A DNA stretch of 31,300 bases. Origin: a virus. Each line of letters starts with the position of its first letter. Within the stretch, counting starts at the first letter, position 1. The DNA is taken from the IMG/VR virus record IMGVR_UViG_3300032665_000134, positions 1 through 31,300 of that record. The stretch is one strand, 5' to 3'. A program made the translations under genes and the position numbers. Below are positions 25,401-31,300 of the stretch, one piece after another. The notes under the pieces were generated by a model. That model searched no databases and had not been told where the DNA came from. It worked only from the letters and a program-made list of their open reading frames with translations.

Positions 25401-25417
25401 TATATCACATATATAAT
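25387..25417 (+). promoter_or_regulatory. Possible early-type sigma70 promoter before the glycan cassette
   Basis: ATTTAC at 25387-25392 (five of six to the T4 early -35 GTTTAC) is followed after 19 bases by TATAAT at 25412-25417. With a start near 25424, the leader reaches the sulfotransferase ATG at 25449, which has a good AGGAG at 25438-25442. The region is AT-rich, so TATAAT alone is weak; the pairing with ATTTAC and the position at the head of a functionally distinct gene set give modest support. Confidence 0.35.
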
Positions 25418-25448
25418 ATTGTAATGAATATATTATTAGGAGTTTGCA

Positions 25449-26222
25449 ATGAAAAAGTACAATTTTATCTCTGGTCTCCCAAGAAGTGGAACCACCCTTC
25501 TTTCAACGATTCTCAAACAGAATCCAAAGTTTGAAGCATCTATTTCTGGTCCTTTAGCAAGATTTACTAGAGCAGTTATTCAAGAATCATCTTCTCAGGG
25601 TGGTTATCGTTTTGAATGTCCACCAGAAAAACGCAAGAAACTTATCAATGGTTTATTTGAAAATTATTATGACGATCCTACCAAAGAAGTTGCTTTCAAT
25701 ACTAACAGAGGATGGGGATTACTTCTTCCTACCATCAAAGACCTTTATCCCGAATCAAAGTTAATTCTTTGTGTTCGTGATATTTCTCAAATTTTAAATT
25801 CATTTGAGTGGTTATTAAGAAAACAACCGTACGTTTTTTCTTCCATGTTTTCTCCAGAAGAAAATACTAATGTTTATACTCGTTGCGAAACATTGATGAA
25901 TCCGGGAAGAACTCTGGGGTTTGCTTATAATGCAGTTAAACAGGCGATTACTTCTGAATATAAATCTTCAATTATGATTATTGAATATGATAAATTAGCC
26001 AAGAATCCAGAGTTTATTATGAAGACTCTATATAATTTTATTGAGGAACCATATTTTGAACATGATTTTAATGACGTAGAAGCATCTTATACCGATTTTG
26101 ATGAAGATGTCCAAATTGAAAATTTACATACTACTAGAAAAAAAGTAGAATTTAAACCGCAAGATATGATTATTCCTCCAGATATTCTTCAAATGGTGAA
26201 AAATATGGAAGTCTGGAAATGA
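25449..26222 (+). CDS. PAPS-dependent sulfotransferase family protein (257 aa)
   Basis: The N-terminus FISGLPRSGTTLLSTIL (residues 6-22) is the classic 5'-phosphosulfate-binding loop of sulfotransferases. LILCVRDISQILNSFEW (about 105-121) carries the 3'-phosphate-binding Arg110 and Ser118. MIIEYDKLAKNPEFIM is the usual region before the C-terminal helices. Members move sulfate from PAPS to sugars, proteins or lipids. AGGAG lies upstream, and the gene ends in a four-base ATGA overlap with the next, marking an operon. It is the first gene of a glycan-type cassette. The acceptor is unknown; phage fibre glycans or host surface polysaccharide are both possible. PAPS would have to come from the host. 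Confidence 0.85.
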   Translation: MKKYNFISGLPRSGTTLLSTILKQNPKFEASISGPLARFTRAVIQESSSQGGYRFECPPEKRKKLINGLFENYYDDPTKEVAFNTNRGWGLLLPTIKDLYPESKLILCVRDISQILNSFEWLLRKQPYVFSSMFSPEENTNVYTRCETLMNPGRTLGFAYNAVKQAITSEYKSSIMIIEYDKLAKNPEFIMKTLYNFIEEPYFEHDFNDVEASYTDFDEDVQIENLHTTRKKVEFKPQDMIIPPDILQMVKNMEVWK

Positions 26223-26950
26223 TTTATAATATCACAAAATCCACATTTGGTACTTTAGGTACTAGATGTGGAGACCTGATTGCTATTTGTAATATCATTG
26301 AATATCTTAGAAAGACCAAAGAACAACATATACAATTTTACATTCCAAAATATGTTCTAAATCAAGACGATTATATTCATAAATTCTATGATTATCTTTG
26401 TGATATCACAGATTACTTTTCCAAAGAAGAAGGGTTTCTAGAACTACCATTCTTCAATGTTTCGGTATGGGATTTTAGATCCATCATTGGTGACCATGTA
26501 ATCATTAAAAATCCAATTGGAAACATGGATTATAAAGTCGTTATATTTCCACTATATGATGCAGAATATAATAATCAAAGAAATTGGTCTATTGATTGTA
26601 TGAATGATATTTTAAATGAATGTAGAACGAAATATCCTCATCACAGAAAAGTTATTTGCTCAAAAGAACCACCACCAGATGGACTATTTGATTATTCTGG
26701 ATTTGAAATATCAACAGATTTCATAACAAATATTCATCATATAGAAACTTCTATGGTATTTTATGGTGGTGATACTGGTGTTTCTCACTTTGCATCTGTA
26801 TTGGATAATGGTCCAGAATTGAATTATATATATTCAAATAGGTGTTTATTACACACAACTCCTTTCTATTCTATAGGTGAAAATAGTAAAGGAAAATTGA
26901 GAACATTTTGGTTAGATTTTATGGGAGACGCGAAGTGGGACTTAAAATAA
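26219..26950 (+). CDS. GT9-like glycosyltransferase (243 aa)
   Basis: It starts inside the stop of the sulfotransferase gene (ATGA). The N-terminus has a Rossmann-like pattern (STFGTLGTRCGDLIAICNII) comparable with the acceptor domain of heptosyltransferase-like GT9 proteins. FYGGDTGVSHFAS (residues 181-193, Asp185, Gly187, His190) is the donor-domain signature D-x-G-x-x-H found in GT9 and related GT-B enzymes. At 243 residues it is shorter than full GT9 enzymes (about 330-350), so it is compact or divergent. It likely adds a sugar from an activated donor; donor and acceptor are not predictable. Confidence 0.65.
   Translation: MIYNITKSTFGTLGTRCGDLIAICNIIEYLRKTKEQHIQFYIPKYVLNQDDYIHKFYDYLCDITDYFSKEEGFLELPFFNVSVWDFRSIIGDHVIIKNPIGNMDYKVVIFPLYDAEYNNQRNWSIDCMNDILNECRTKYPHHRKVICSKEPPPDGLFDYSGFEISTDFITNIHHIETSMVFYGGDTGVSHFASVLDNGPELNYIYSNRCLLHTTPFYSIGENSKGKLRTFWLDFMGDAKWDLK
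26923..26927 (+). promoter_or_regulatory. Ribosome binding site deciding the methyltransferase start
   Basis: GGGAG lies seven bases before GTG at 26935. The alternative TTG at 26908 has no comparable site and would give a 43-base overlap with the previous gene. Confidence 0.6.
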
Positions 26951-27528
26951 ATTTAGGTAGTGGGTTTAAAAGAATTGATGGATTTCTTAATGTAGATGAT
27001 GATCCTTTGGTTGAACCAGATTATATTGTCAATCTAGATGATGTTAATATCAAACTTCCCTTTGAAGACAGTTCTGTAGAAGAAATCAGAGCACACCACA
27101 TTCTTGAACATATCGGTGATGGATTCATTCCATTAATGAAAGAGTTATATCGTGTATCAGAACATGGATGTATTCTTGATATAATTTCTCCAAACGAAAC
27201 CCACTCAGCTTTTCATGGCGATCCAACACATAAAAGAGCAATCAATGTAAATGTGATGTACATGTTTTCCAAAAATTACATCAAGTACCATATAGAAAAA
27301 CACAATTCCAGTACTGGAATGGCACTTAAATATGATATCAATTTTGATGTAATCCATTATGAATTTGAATATGACCAATTCTATGTTCCTATGCTAGAGG
27401 ACTTCTTCAAAAGAAAAGAAGAAGGGAAAGTATCACCAGAAGAGGATTTTGGTGTCCAACGACTTCTTAGAGAAGCAAATAATGTAGCAATGAATAATAT
27501 TATCAAATTGGTAGCAGTCAAGGAATAA
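26935..27528 (+). CDS. SAM-dependent methyltransferase (about 197 aa)
   Basis: I place the start at GTG 26935 because GGGAG precedes it and the first strand of the fold follows at once (GLKINLGSGFKRIDGFLNVD). Gly8, Gly10 and Asp21 fit the SAM-binding loop and the acidic residue after strand 2 of class I methyltransferases. IKLPFEDSSVEEIRAHHILE matches the usual type-11 motif around strand 4 (P-F-x-D-x-S-V-x-x-I-x-x-x-H-x-L-E-H). The remaining part holds a less conserved region (SPNETHSAFHGDPTHKRAIN) that probably binds the acceptor. In glycan loci such enzymes methylate sugars or their precursors; here the substrate is unknown. The overlap with the GT9-like gene is 16 bases. Confidence 0.8.
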   Translation: MGLKINLGSGFKRIDGFLNVDDDPLVEPDYIVNLDDVNIKLPFEDSSVEEIRAHHILEHIGDGFIPLMKELYRVSEHGCILDIISPNETHSAFHGDPTHKRAINVNVMYMFSKNYIKYHIEKHNSSTGMALKYDINFDVIHYEFEYDQFYVPMLEDFFKRKEEGKVSPEEDFGVQRLLREANNVAMNNIIKLVAVKE

Positions 27529-27530
27529 CT

Positions 27531-28955
27531 ATGGATCAGAATGATACTTATGGTGAAGGTGACCCTTTAGTTTTTATAGTCAAACAACTAATTAAAGGTC
27601 AATATGAAGAATTAGCAGAACAAGTTGTTGATGTTTTTGCAAATGCAGCAATACATATTGAATCTGTTAATACTATATCAAAACTTTATTATGATGTCAG
27701 AAATTATGACAAGGCAGAGAAATTTACATTAAAAACATTGGATATGTGTGAGACGAATGAACAGAGATATAATGTTCGTGCCAATTTGGGTAAATTGTAT
27801 AATAATTTTAATGAACCTGTCAAGTCGTTATTTTATTCAAAACAGAATCTTGCAGTTAATCCAAACAATCCAGATACTTTATTGGAAATGGTATTCTCCT
27901 ATTTTCTCAATGGTCAAAAAGAACCAGCAGAAAAAATTCTTAGAGAACTGAAAGAAAGAGAACATGAACTTGGAGAAAGACACAGAAATATCGTAAATTT
28001 CAATCTTGGAACTTATGATATGGAAGCAGGACATTTCTTGAAAGGTCTTGGTGGATTCCTCATTAATGTTAAAAAACTAGAACTTTGGTTTAACCATGAA
28101 GAAATTCCATTGAAGTATTGGACTGGTGGGTTATATCCAGGCAGAACTTTGATTTTCCATATGAATGGTGGTGGATTTGGTGATTCTTTTATCGCAATCT
28201 CATATTGGAATAAATTAAAAGCAGCAGGATTTAATCCAGTATATTCCAATTCCAATAAAGATATTGTTGATATATTCAATCGTTGTGGTTACACTTCTGT
28301 TACTGATTGGAGAGATGTCAAAGATCCAGATGCATTATGGTGTTTTGCATTTGAAGTTCCTTTATATCTCAACATGAAACCACAAATAATGTTAACCGAA
28401 CATTATTTGTGGGCATCAGATCAAGCAAGAGAAAAATGGAGTTGGTTAAAGGAACGTAAGAAACTTAAAGTAGGTGTCAGGTTCATTGGTAACATGCGAA
28501 ATAATGCTTTGCTTTATAGACATATTGAACTTGACAATATGATGAATTTCTTACATGAAACTTTTGAGGGACAAGATGTAGAATACTATTCACTACAAAA
28601 GGGTGATGGTGAAGAAGAGGCAAGGAAATGTCCAGAATTAATTGATGTTGCAGGTCAAATCAATTCTTTTGATGATACTATTGCATTGATAGAAAATCTA
28701 GATATAGTTATTTCCACATGTACTTCTGTGGTTCATATTGCAGGTGCAGTTGGAACCAAAACCGTAGTGTTTGTTCCTATAGCCGCATACTTCACATATT
28801 TAACACCGACATTAGAAGGAAGACCACCACACACAAGTCCTTGGTATAGTGACAGCTTCAGATTCTTTAGACAAGTAAAACCAAAAGTTTGGGATGAACC
28901 CATGTTGGAAGCAAAAGAATACATTAAAGGACATTTACTTGAAAATAATGAATAA
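27531..28955 (+). CDS. TPR-containing GT9-like glycosyltransferase (474 aa)
   Basis: The gene starts two bases after the methyltransferase stop. Residues about 35-165 consist of TPR-like helical pairs (YYDVRNYDKAEKFTLKTLDM, LGKLYNNFNEPVKSLFYSKQ, VFSYFLNGQKEPAEKILREL). The C-terminal half is a GT-B fold: MNGGGFGDSFIAISYWNKLK (about 210-230) is the glycine-rich acceptor-domain start, and VISTCTSVVHIAGAVGTKTV with His402 plus WYSDSFRFFRQ is the donor-domain signature of GT9/TPR glycosyltransferases. TPR-GT-B enzymes in bacteria and phages often glycosylate proteins (O-GlcNAc-transferase-like logic), so a protein acceptor such as a tail fibre is plausible but inferred. Confidence 0.8.
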   Translation: MDQNDTYGEGDPLVFIVKQLIKGQYEELAEQVVDVFANAAIHIESVNTISKLYYDVRNYDKAEKFTLKTLDMCETNEQRYNVRANLGKLYNNFNEPVKSLFYSKQNLAVNPNNPDTLLEMVFSYFLNGQKEPAEKILRELKEREHELGERHRNIVNFNLGTYDMEAGHFLKGLGGFLINVKKLELWFNHEEIPLKYWTGGLYPGRTLIFHMNGGGFGDSFIAISYWNKLKAAGFNPVYSNSNKDIVDIFNRCGYTSVTDWRDVKDPDALWCFAFEVPLYLNMKPQIMLTEHYLWASDQAREKWSWLKERKKLKVGVRFIGNMRNNALLYRHIELDNMMNFLHETFEGQDVEYYSLQKGDGEEEARKCPELIDVAGQINSFDDTIALIENLDIVISTCTSVVHIAGAVGTKTVVFVPIAAYFTYLTPTLEGRPPHTSPWYSDSFRFFRQVKPKVWDEPMLEAKEYIKGHLLENNE

Positions 28956-29655
28956 TATATTTCTAGTCCCATCAGGGATATATACCAAGCAAACTTTATT
29001 CTCTGTAGAAGATAGGATAAATCAAACAATAGAAACTGCAATTGACATTCGTAAAAAAGTTCCAGATGTAAAATTGTATCTATTAGAGGGTGGTGATAAA
29101 TCACTATCATTTGATGAGAGGTCTAAATTTCTAGAAGTGTATGATGATGTTTTAGATTTCACAGGTCATGAAGTAATTAAATTTTCGCACCAGTTGGGTG
29201 GTGGGACAATGAAAAGTTCTTGTGAAACCTATATGTTAATGCAATCCATTAAATTGCTTAATGTACCAGAACAATCAAGAATTTTTAAGATATGTGGAAG
29301 GTATAGATTGTCTGATAGATTTGATTTAAGTAAACATCATAGTGCAACTGGAAAATATTTGTTTAAGAATAAGGAACCAGGATTAGAGTTCATTGCAGAA
29401 TATACCAAGTCAAAAACTTCATTGTATCGTTATGAAACTAGATTGTTTTCTTTCTGTGGATCAATATTTGATACTGTTGTTAAAGACTTTGAAAAGATAT
29501 TCTATAGTTTGATTGATATGTATTCAAACAATTTATATAATGATGTAGAACATATGACATATATGGTATTAGACCAATCTCTAGTTTTAGACACAGATTG
29601 TATTGGTGTAGCTGGACTTCGTGGTGAAGAGAAAGATTCAATTATAGATGAGTAA
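28948..29655 (+). CDS. Unrecognised GT-like paralogue 1 (about 235 aa)
   Basis: The ATG at 28948 overlaps the previous stop by eight bases (ATGAATAA), the same coupling seen at its own 3' end; an upstream ATG at 28894 would give a 62-base overlap and a poor N-terminus, so I reject it. The sequence MNNIFLVPSGIYTK, then RINQTIETAIDIRKKVPDVK suggests a Rossmann-like start. Two motifs, KICGRYRLSDRFD (114-126) and YETRLFSFC (162-170), recur in the next protein. I cannot name the family. A GT-A-type sugar transferase is a guess from the K-x-x-G-R-Y motif and from the cassette. Confidence 0.6.
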   Translation: MNNIFLVPSGIYTKQTLFSVEDRINQTIETAIDIRKKVPDVKLYLLEGGDKSLSFDERSKFLEVYDDVLDFTGHEVIKFSHQLGGGTMKSSCETYMLMQSIKLLNVPEQSRIFKICGRYRLSDRFDLSKHHSATGKYLFKNKEPGLEFIAEYTKSKTSLYRYETRLFSFCGSIFDTVVKDFEKIFYSLIDMYSNNLYNDVEHMTYMVLDQSLVLDTDCIGVAGLRGEEKDSIIDE

Positions 29656-30379
29656 TGACATGAGTGATTTTTATACTTTTATAGTAACATCAACTATTAA
29701 TGCATCTGTTCAAGGTGGTGTTAATGTATATGGAACGGCAAATAGGTTTGAAGAAACATTAAAAACTTTTGATTCTATCAGAAGTAAAGTTCCCAATGTT
29801 AAAATTATATCTATAGACAATTCTAATATTCCATTGACAGAAGAACAAAAAGAAATTATCAAATCAAAAGTAGATTACTTTCACCAAATAGATCACAATA
29901 TTTTCACACTATTCGTCAATAGAATAGGTTCTAAAGGAATGGGTGAATCATACATTATGTATGAGGCACTTAATATTATAGAAAAGAATAATTTGTTAGG
30001 TAAAAGAGTATTTAAAATAACTGGAAGATATTGGTTGGCAGATTCTTTTGACATTTCATTCTATGAAAAACCGGAACTTATTGGTAAATATGCTCATAAA
30101 ATAAATCAATGGGATGTAAGCACCGATAATTTTGTTAGTCATAGAGAAAGAGTTGTGTATTTTGAAACCAGATTATGGTCTTTCTGTTGGACATTATTTG
30201 ACAACTATAGAGAATTAATTCAAGTTATATTTGATACACAGGCAAGCAATGTAGGAAGACCTATGTGTAATCTGGAAAGGAGTCATTGGTACCATACACC
30301 AAGAGATAAACTATATGAATTAGAAACTGCCCATGTAGAAGGTTATACTGCCCATGATGGTGTTTATAAGTTTGAATAA
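29648..30379 (+). CDS. Unrecognised GT-like paralogue 2 (243 aa)
   Basis: It overlaps its paralogue by eight bases; a second in-frame ATG lies four codons on (29660). Shared features with the preceding protein are the N-terminal half (ETLKTFDSIRSKVPNVKI), KITGRYWLADSFD (123-135), and FETRLWSFC (172-180), at the same spacing, while the remainder differs, so the pair is an old tandem duplication. It ends the glycan-type cassette. A strongly charged Cys/His-containing C-terminal part (CNLERSHWYHTPRDKLYELE) could include acceptor-binding residues. Function is not known; sugar transfer is only suggested by the neighbours. Confidence 0.6.
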   Translation: MSNDMSDFYTFIVTSTINASVQGGVNVYGTANRFEETLKTFDSIRSKVPNVKIISIDNSNIPLTEEQKEIIKSKVDYFHQIDHNIFTLFVNRIGSKGMGESYIMYEALNIIEKNNLLGKRVFKITGRYWLADSFDISFYEKPELIGKYAHKINQWDVSTDNFVSHRERVVYFETRLWSFCWTLFDNYRELIQVIFDTQASNVGRPMCNLERSHWYHTPRDKLYELETAHVEGYTAHDGVYKFE

Positions 30380-30387
30380 TAAACTGA

Positions 30388-30395
30388 CATAAATA
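30388..30395 (+). promoter_or_regulatory. Likely T4-type late promoter before gp13 gene
   Basis: CATAAATA (seven of eight to TATAAATA) lies in the only sizeable gap (41 bases) between the cassette and the gp13 homologue. A start near 30402 would leave a leader of about 19 bases. It marks the return to late virion genes. Confidence 0.5.
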
Positions 30396-30420
30396 GTTGA
30401 TAACTCAATAGAGATTAACT

Positions 30421-31200
30421 ATGGCAGATATAACTTCAAGAGTAGATTTTAAAAATTATTGTCTTCGTAGACTTGGTTTTCCAGTAATAGAAATTAACGT
30501 AGATGATGATCAAATAGAAGACAGAATTACCGATGCTATTCAATATTTTGTTGATAGACATGCTGATGGTACACAGAAAATCTATTATGTTCGTTCATTA
30601 ACAGCACAAGATTTGACTAATAGATATTTAGATTTAAGTCCAACTGTTGCTGTAGACGATCATGGTAATCATGTGGATATTGTTGGTGTTACACGTATAT
30701 TTCCTATTATGGATTCACAAGCAACCATCAACATGTTTGACTTGAGATATCAATTACGTTTAAATGAACTCTACGACTTCACCTCTGCCTCATACATCAA
30801 CTATACACTCACACAACAACACTTACGATCACTAGAGATTATGTTCACTGGTGAGGTTCCTATTCGCTTTAATAGACATATGAAAAAACTCTATATTGAT
30901 TGGGCATGGGGTTCTCAAGAAGCACCAGCTGGAACAATTGTTGTTGCTGAATGTTATGCTACTTTGAATCCTGATGCATATCCTTGGGTGTATAATGATA
31001 GATGGTTAAAGGAATATGCCACAGTACTTATTAAAATGGCATGGGGTGCTAACTTAAAGAAGTTCAATAATATTCAACTACCAGGTGGTGTTACGCTCAA
31101 TGGTGATAAAATTTATGATGAAGCAAATCAGGAAAAACTGAGACTTGAAGATGAGATGGAGTCACAACATGGTGGTGTTTTGGAATTTTTCTTAAATTAA
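30421..31200 (+). CDS. 13: Neck protein, gp13 homologue (259 aa)
   Basis: The protein follows the pattern of gp13 of T4-like cyanophages from end to end: DFKNYCLRRLGFPVIEINVD, then DDQIEDRITDAIQYFVDRHA, a central VTRIFPIMD plus NMFDLRYQLRLNELYDF, and the very conserved end LKEYATVLIKMAWGANLKKF, then NIQLPGGVTLNGDKIYDEAN. It is slightly shorter than T4 gp13 (about 309), as in cyanophages. In T4, gp13 and gp14 form the neck that closes the filled head and receives the tail. The usual neighbour gp14 is not seen; a GIY-YIG gene begins three bases after the stop. Confidence 0.88.
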   Translation: MADITSRVDFKNYCLRRLGFPVIEINVDDDQIEDRITDAIQYFVDRHADGTQKIYYVRSLTAQDLTNRYLDLSPTVAVDDHGNHVDIVGVTRIFPIMDSQATINMFDLRYQLRLNELYDFTSASYINYTLTQQHLRSLEIMFTGEVPIRFNRHMKKLYIDWAWGSQEAPAGTIVVAECYATLNPDAYPWVYNDRWLKEYATVLIKMAWGANLKKFNNIQLPGGVTLNGDKIYDEANQEKLRLEDEMESQHGGVLEFFLN

Positions 31201-31203
31201 AAT

Positions 31204-31300
31204 ATGAAATACACAATTTATAGAATAACCAATAAAATTAATAACAAATCATATATTGGTTTTACTAGGAAGAAAATAGAAGAAAGATTTAAAGAACATC
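31204..31300 (+). CDS. GIY-YIG endonuclease, cut by right edge
   Basis: Only 32 codons are in the window. MKYTIYRITNKINNK, then SYIGFT is the GIY-YIG core (here TIY and YIG, with ten residues between them), and EERFKEH places Arg and His where the family has its catalytic Arg helix. Free-standing members in T4-like phages are Seg-type homing endonucleases. It starts three bases after the gp13 stop, so it has been inserted without disturbing gp13. The remainder, including any DNA-binding domain, lies beyond the window. Confidence 0.85.
   Translation, partial: MKYTIYRITNKINNKSYIGFTRKKIEERFKEH

Noticed and set aside
25334-25534. Plus-strand 66-codon open frame across the RCC1 C / sulfotransferase junction
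   Set aside because: It lies in a different frame from two well-supported genes and covers the promoter and ribosome binding site region.
26908-26934. TTG start giving a longer methyltransferase
   Set aside because: It lacks a good ribosome binding site and deepens the overlap; the GTG at 26935 has GGGAG at seven bases and starts directly before the SAM-binding strand.
28894-28947. Upstream ATG for the first GT-like paralogue
   Set aside because: The 18 added residues mirror another frame of the TPR-GT gene; the ATG at 28948 uses the same 8-base overlap as its neighbour.

Overview
The window looks like part of an AT-rich T4-like (contractile-tailed) bacteriophage genome, probably from an aquatic environment. 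Every credible gene is on the plus strand. Genes are packed with 1-8 base overlaps or gaps of a few bases, and there are no tRNA, rRNA or cellular housekeeping genes. Two proteins anchor the identification. The product at 13836-14900 aligns by eye with T4 gp15 (tail sheath stabiliser), and the one at 30421-31200 matches the gp13 neck protein of T4-like cyanophages. The host cannot be read from the sequence. The mixture of marine-type fibre modules, RCC1-repeat proteins and GIY-YIG nuclease resembles phages of marine or freshwater bacteria.

Layout. (1) 2-8451: a DUF4815-like virion protein cut by the left edge, a small coiled-coil virion protein, a 1120-residue fibre with a C-terminal S74 self-cleaving chaperone, and small structural proteins. 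A hairpin terminator at 7720-7757 carries a T4-late-type promoter motif in its loop. (2) 8486-13782: a GGTG-repeat fibre, a coiled-coil protein and a second S74 fibre. (3) 13836-20228: gp15, then a giant 1772-residue S74 fibre built on an 18/25-residue repeat. (4) 20228-25400: three RCC1 beta-propeller proteins (7, 7 and 6 blades) alternating with a DUF4376-like protein and an oxygenase/cupin-like protein. (5) 25449-30379: a six-gene cassette with sulfotransferase, two GT9-like glycosyltransferases (one with TPR repeats), a methyltransferase and two tandem paralogues of an unrecognised, perhaps glycosyltransferase-like, family. (6) 30421-31300: gp13 and the start of a GIY-YIG endonuclease.

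How the genes may work together. Regions 1-4 make the baseplate/tail periphery and host-recognition fibres. The S74 domains would trimerise and then release three of these fibres. The RCC1 propellers are the best candidates for exchangeable receptor-binding heads: their blades share long identical DNA tracts while loop codons vary. The cassette in region 5 sits inside the tail module, between gp15 and gp13 (neighbours in T4), and may have its own early-type promoter. It could decorate virion fibres or alter host surface glycans. This cassette and the propeller array are the most promising candidates for an undescribed system.
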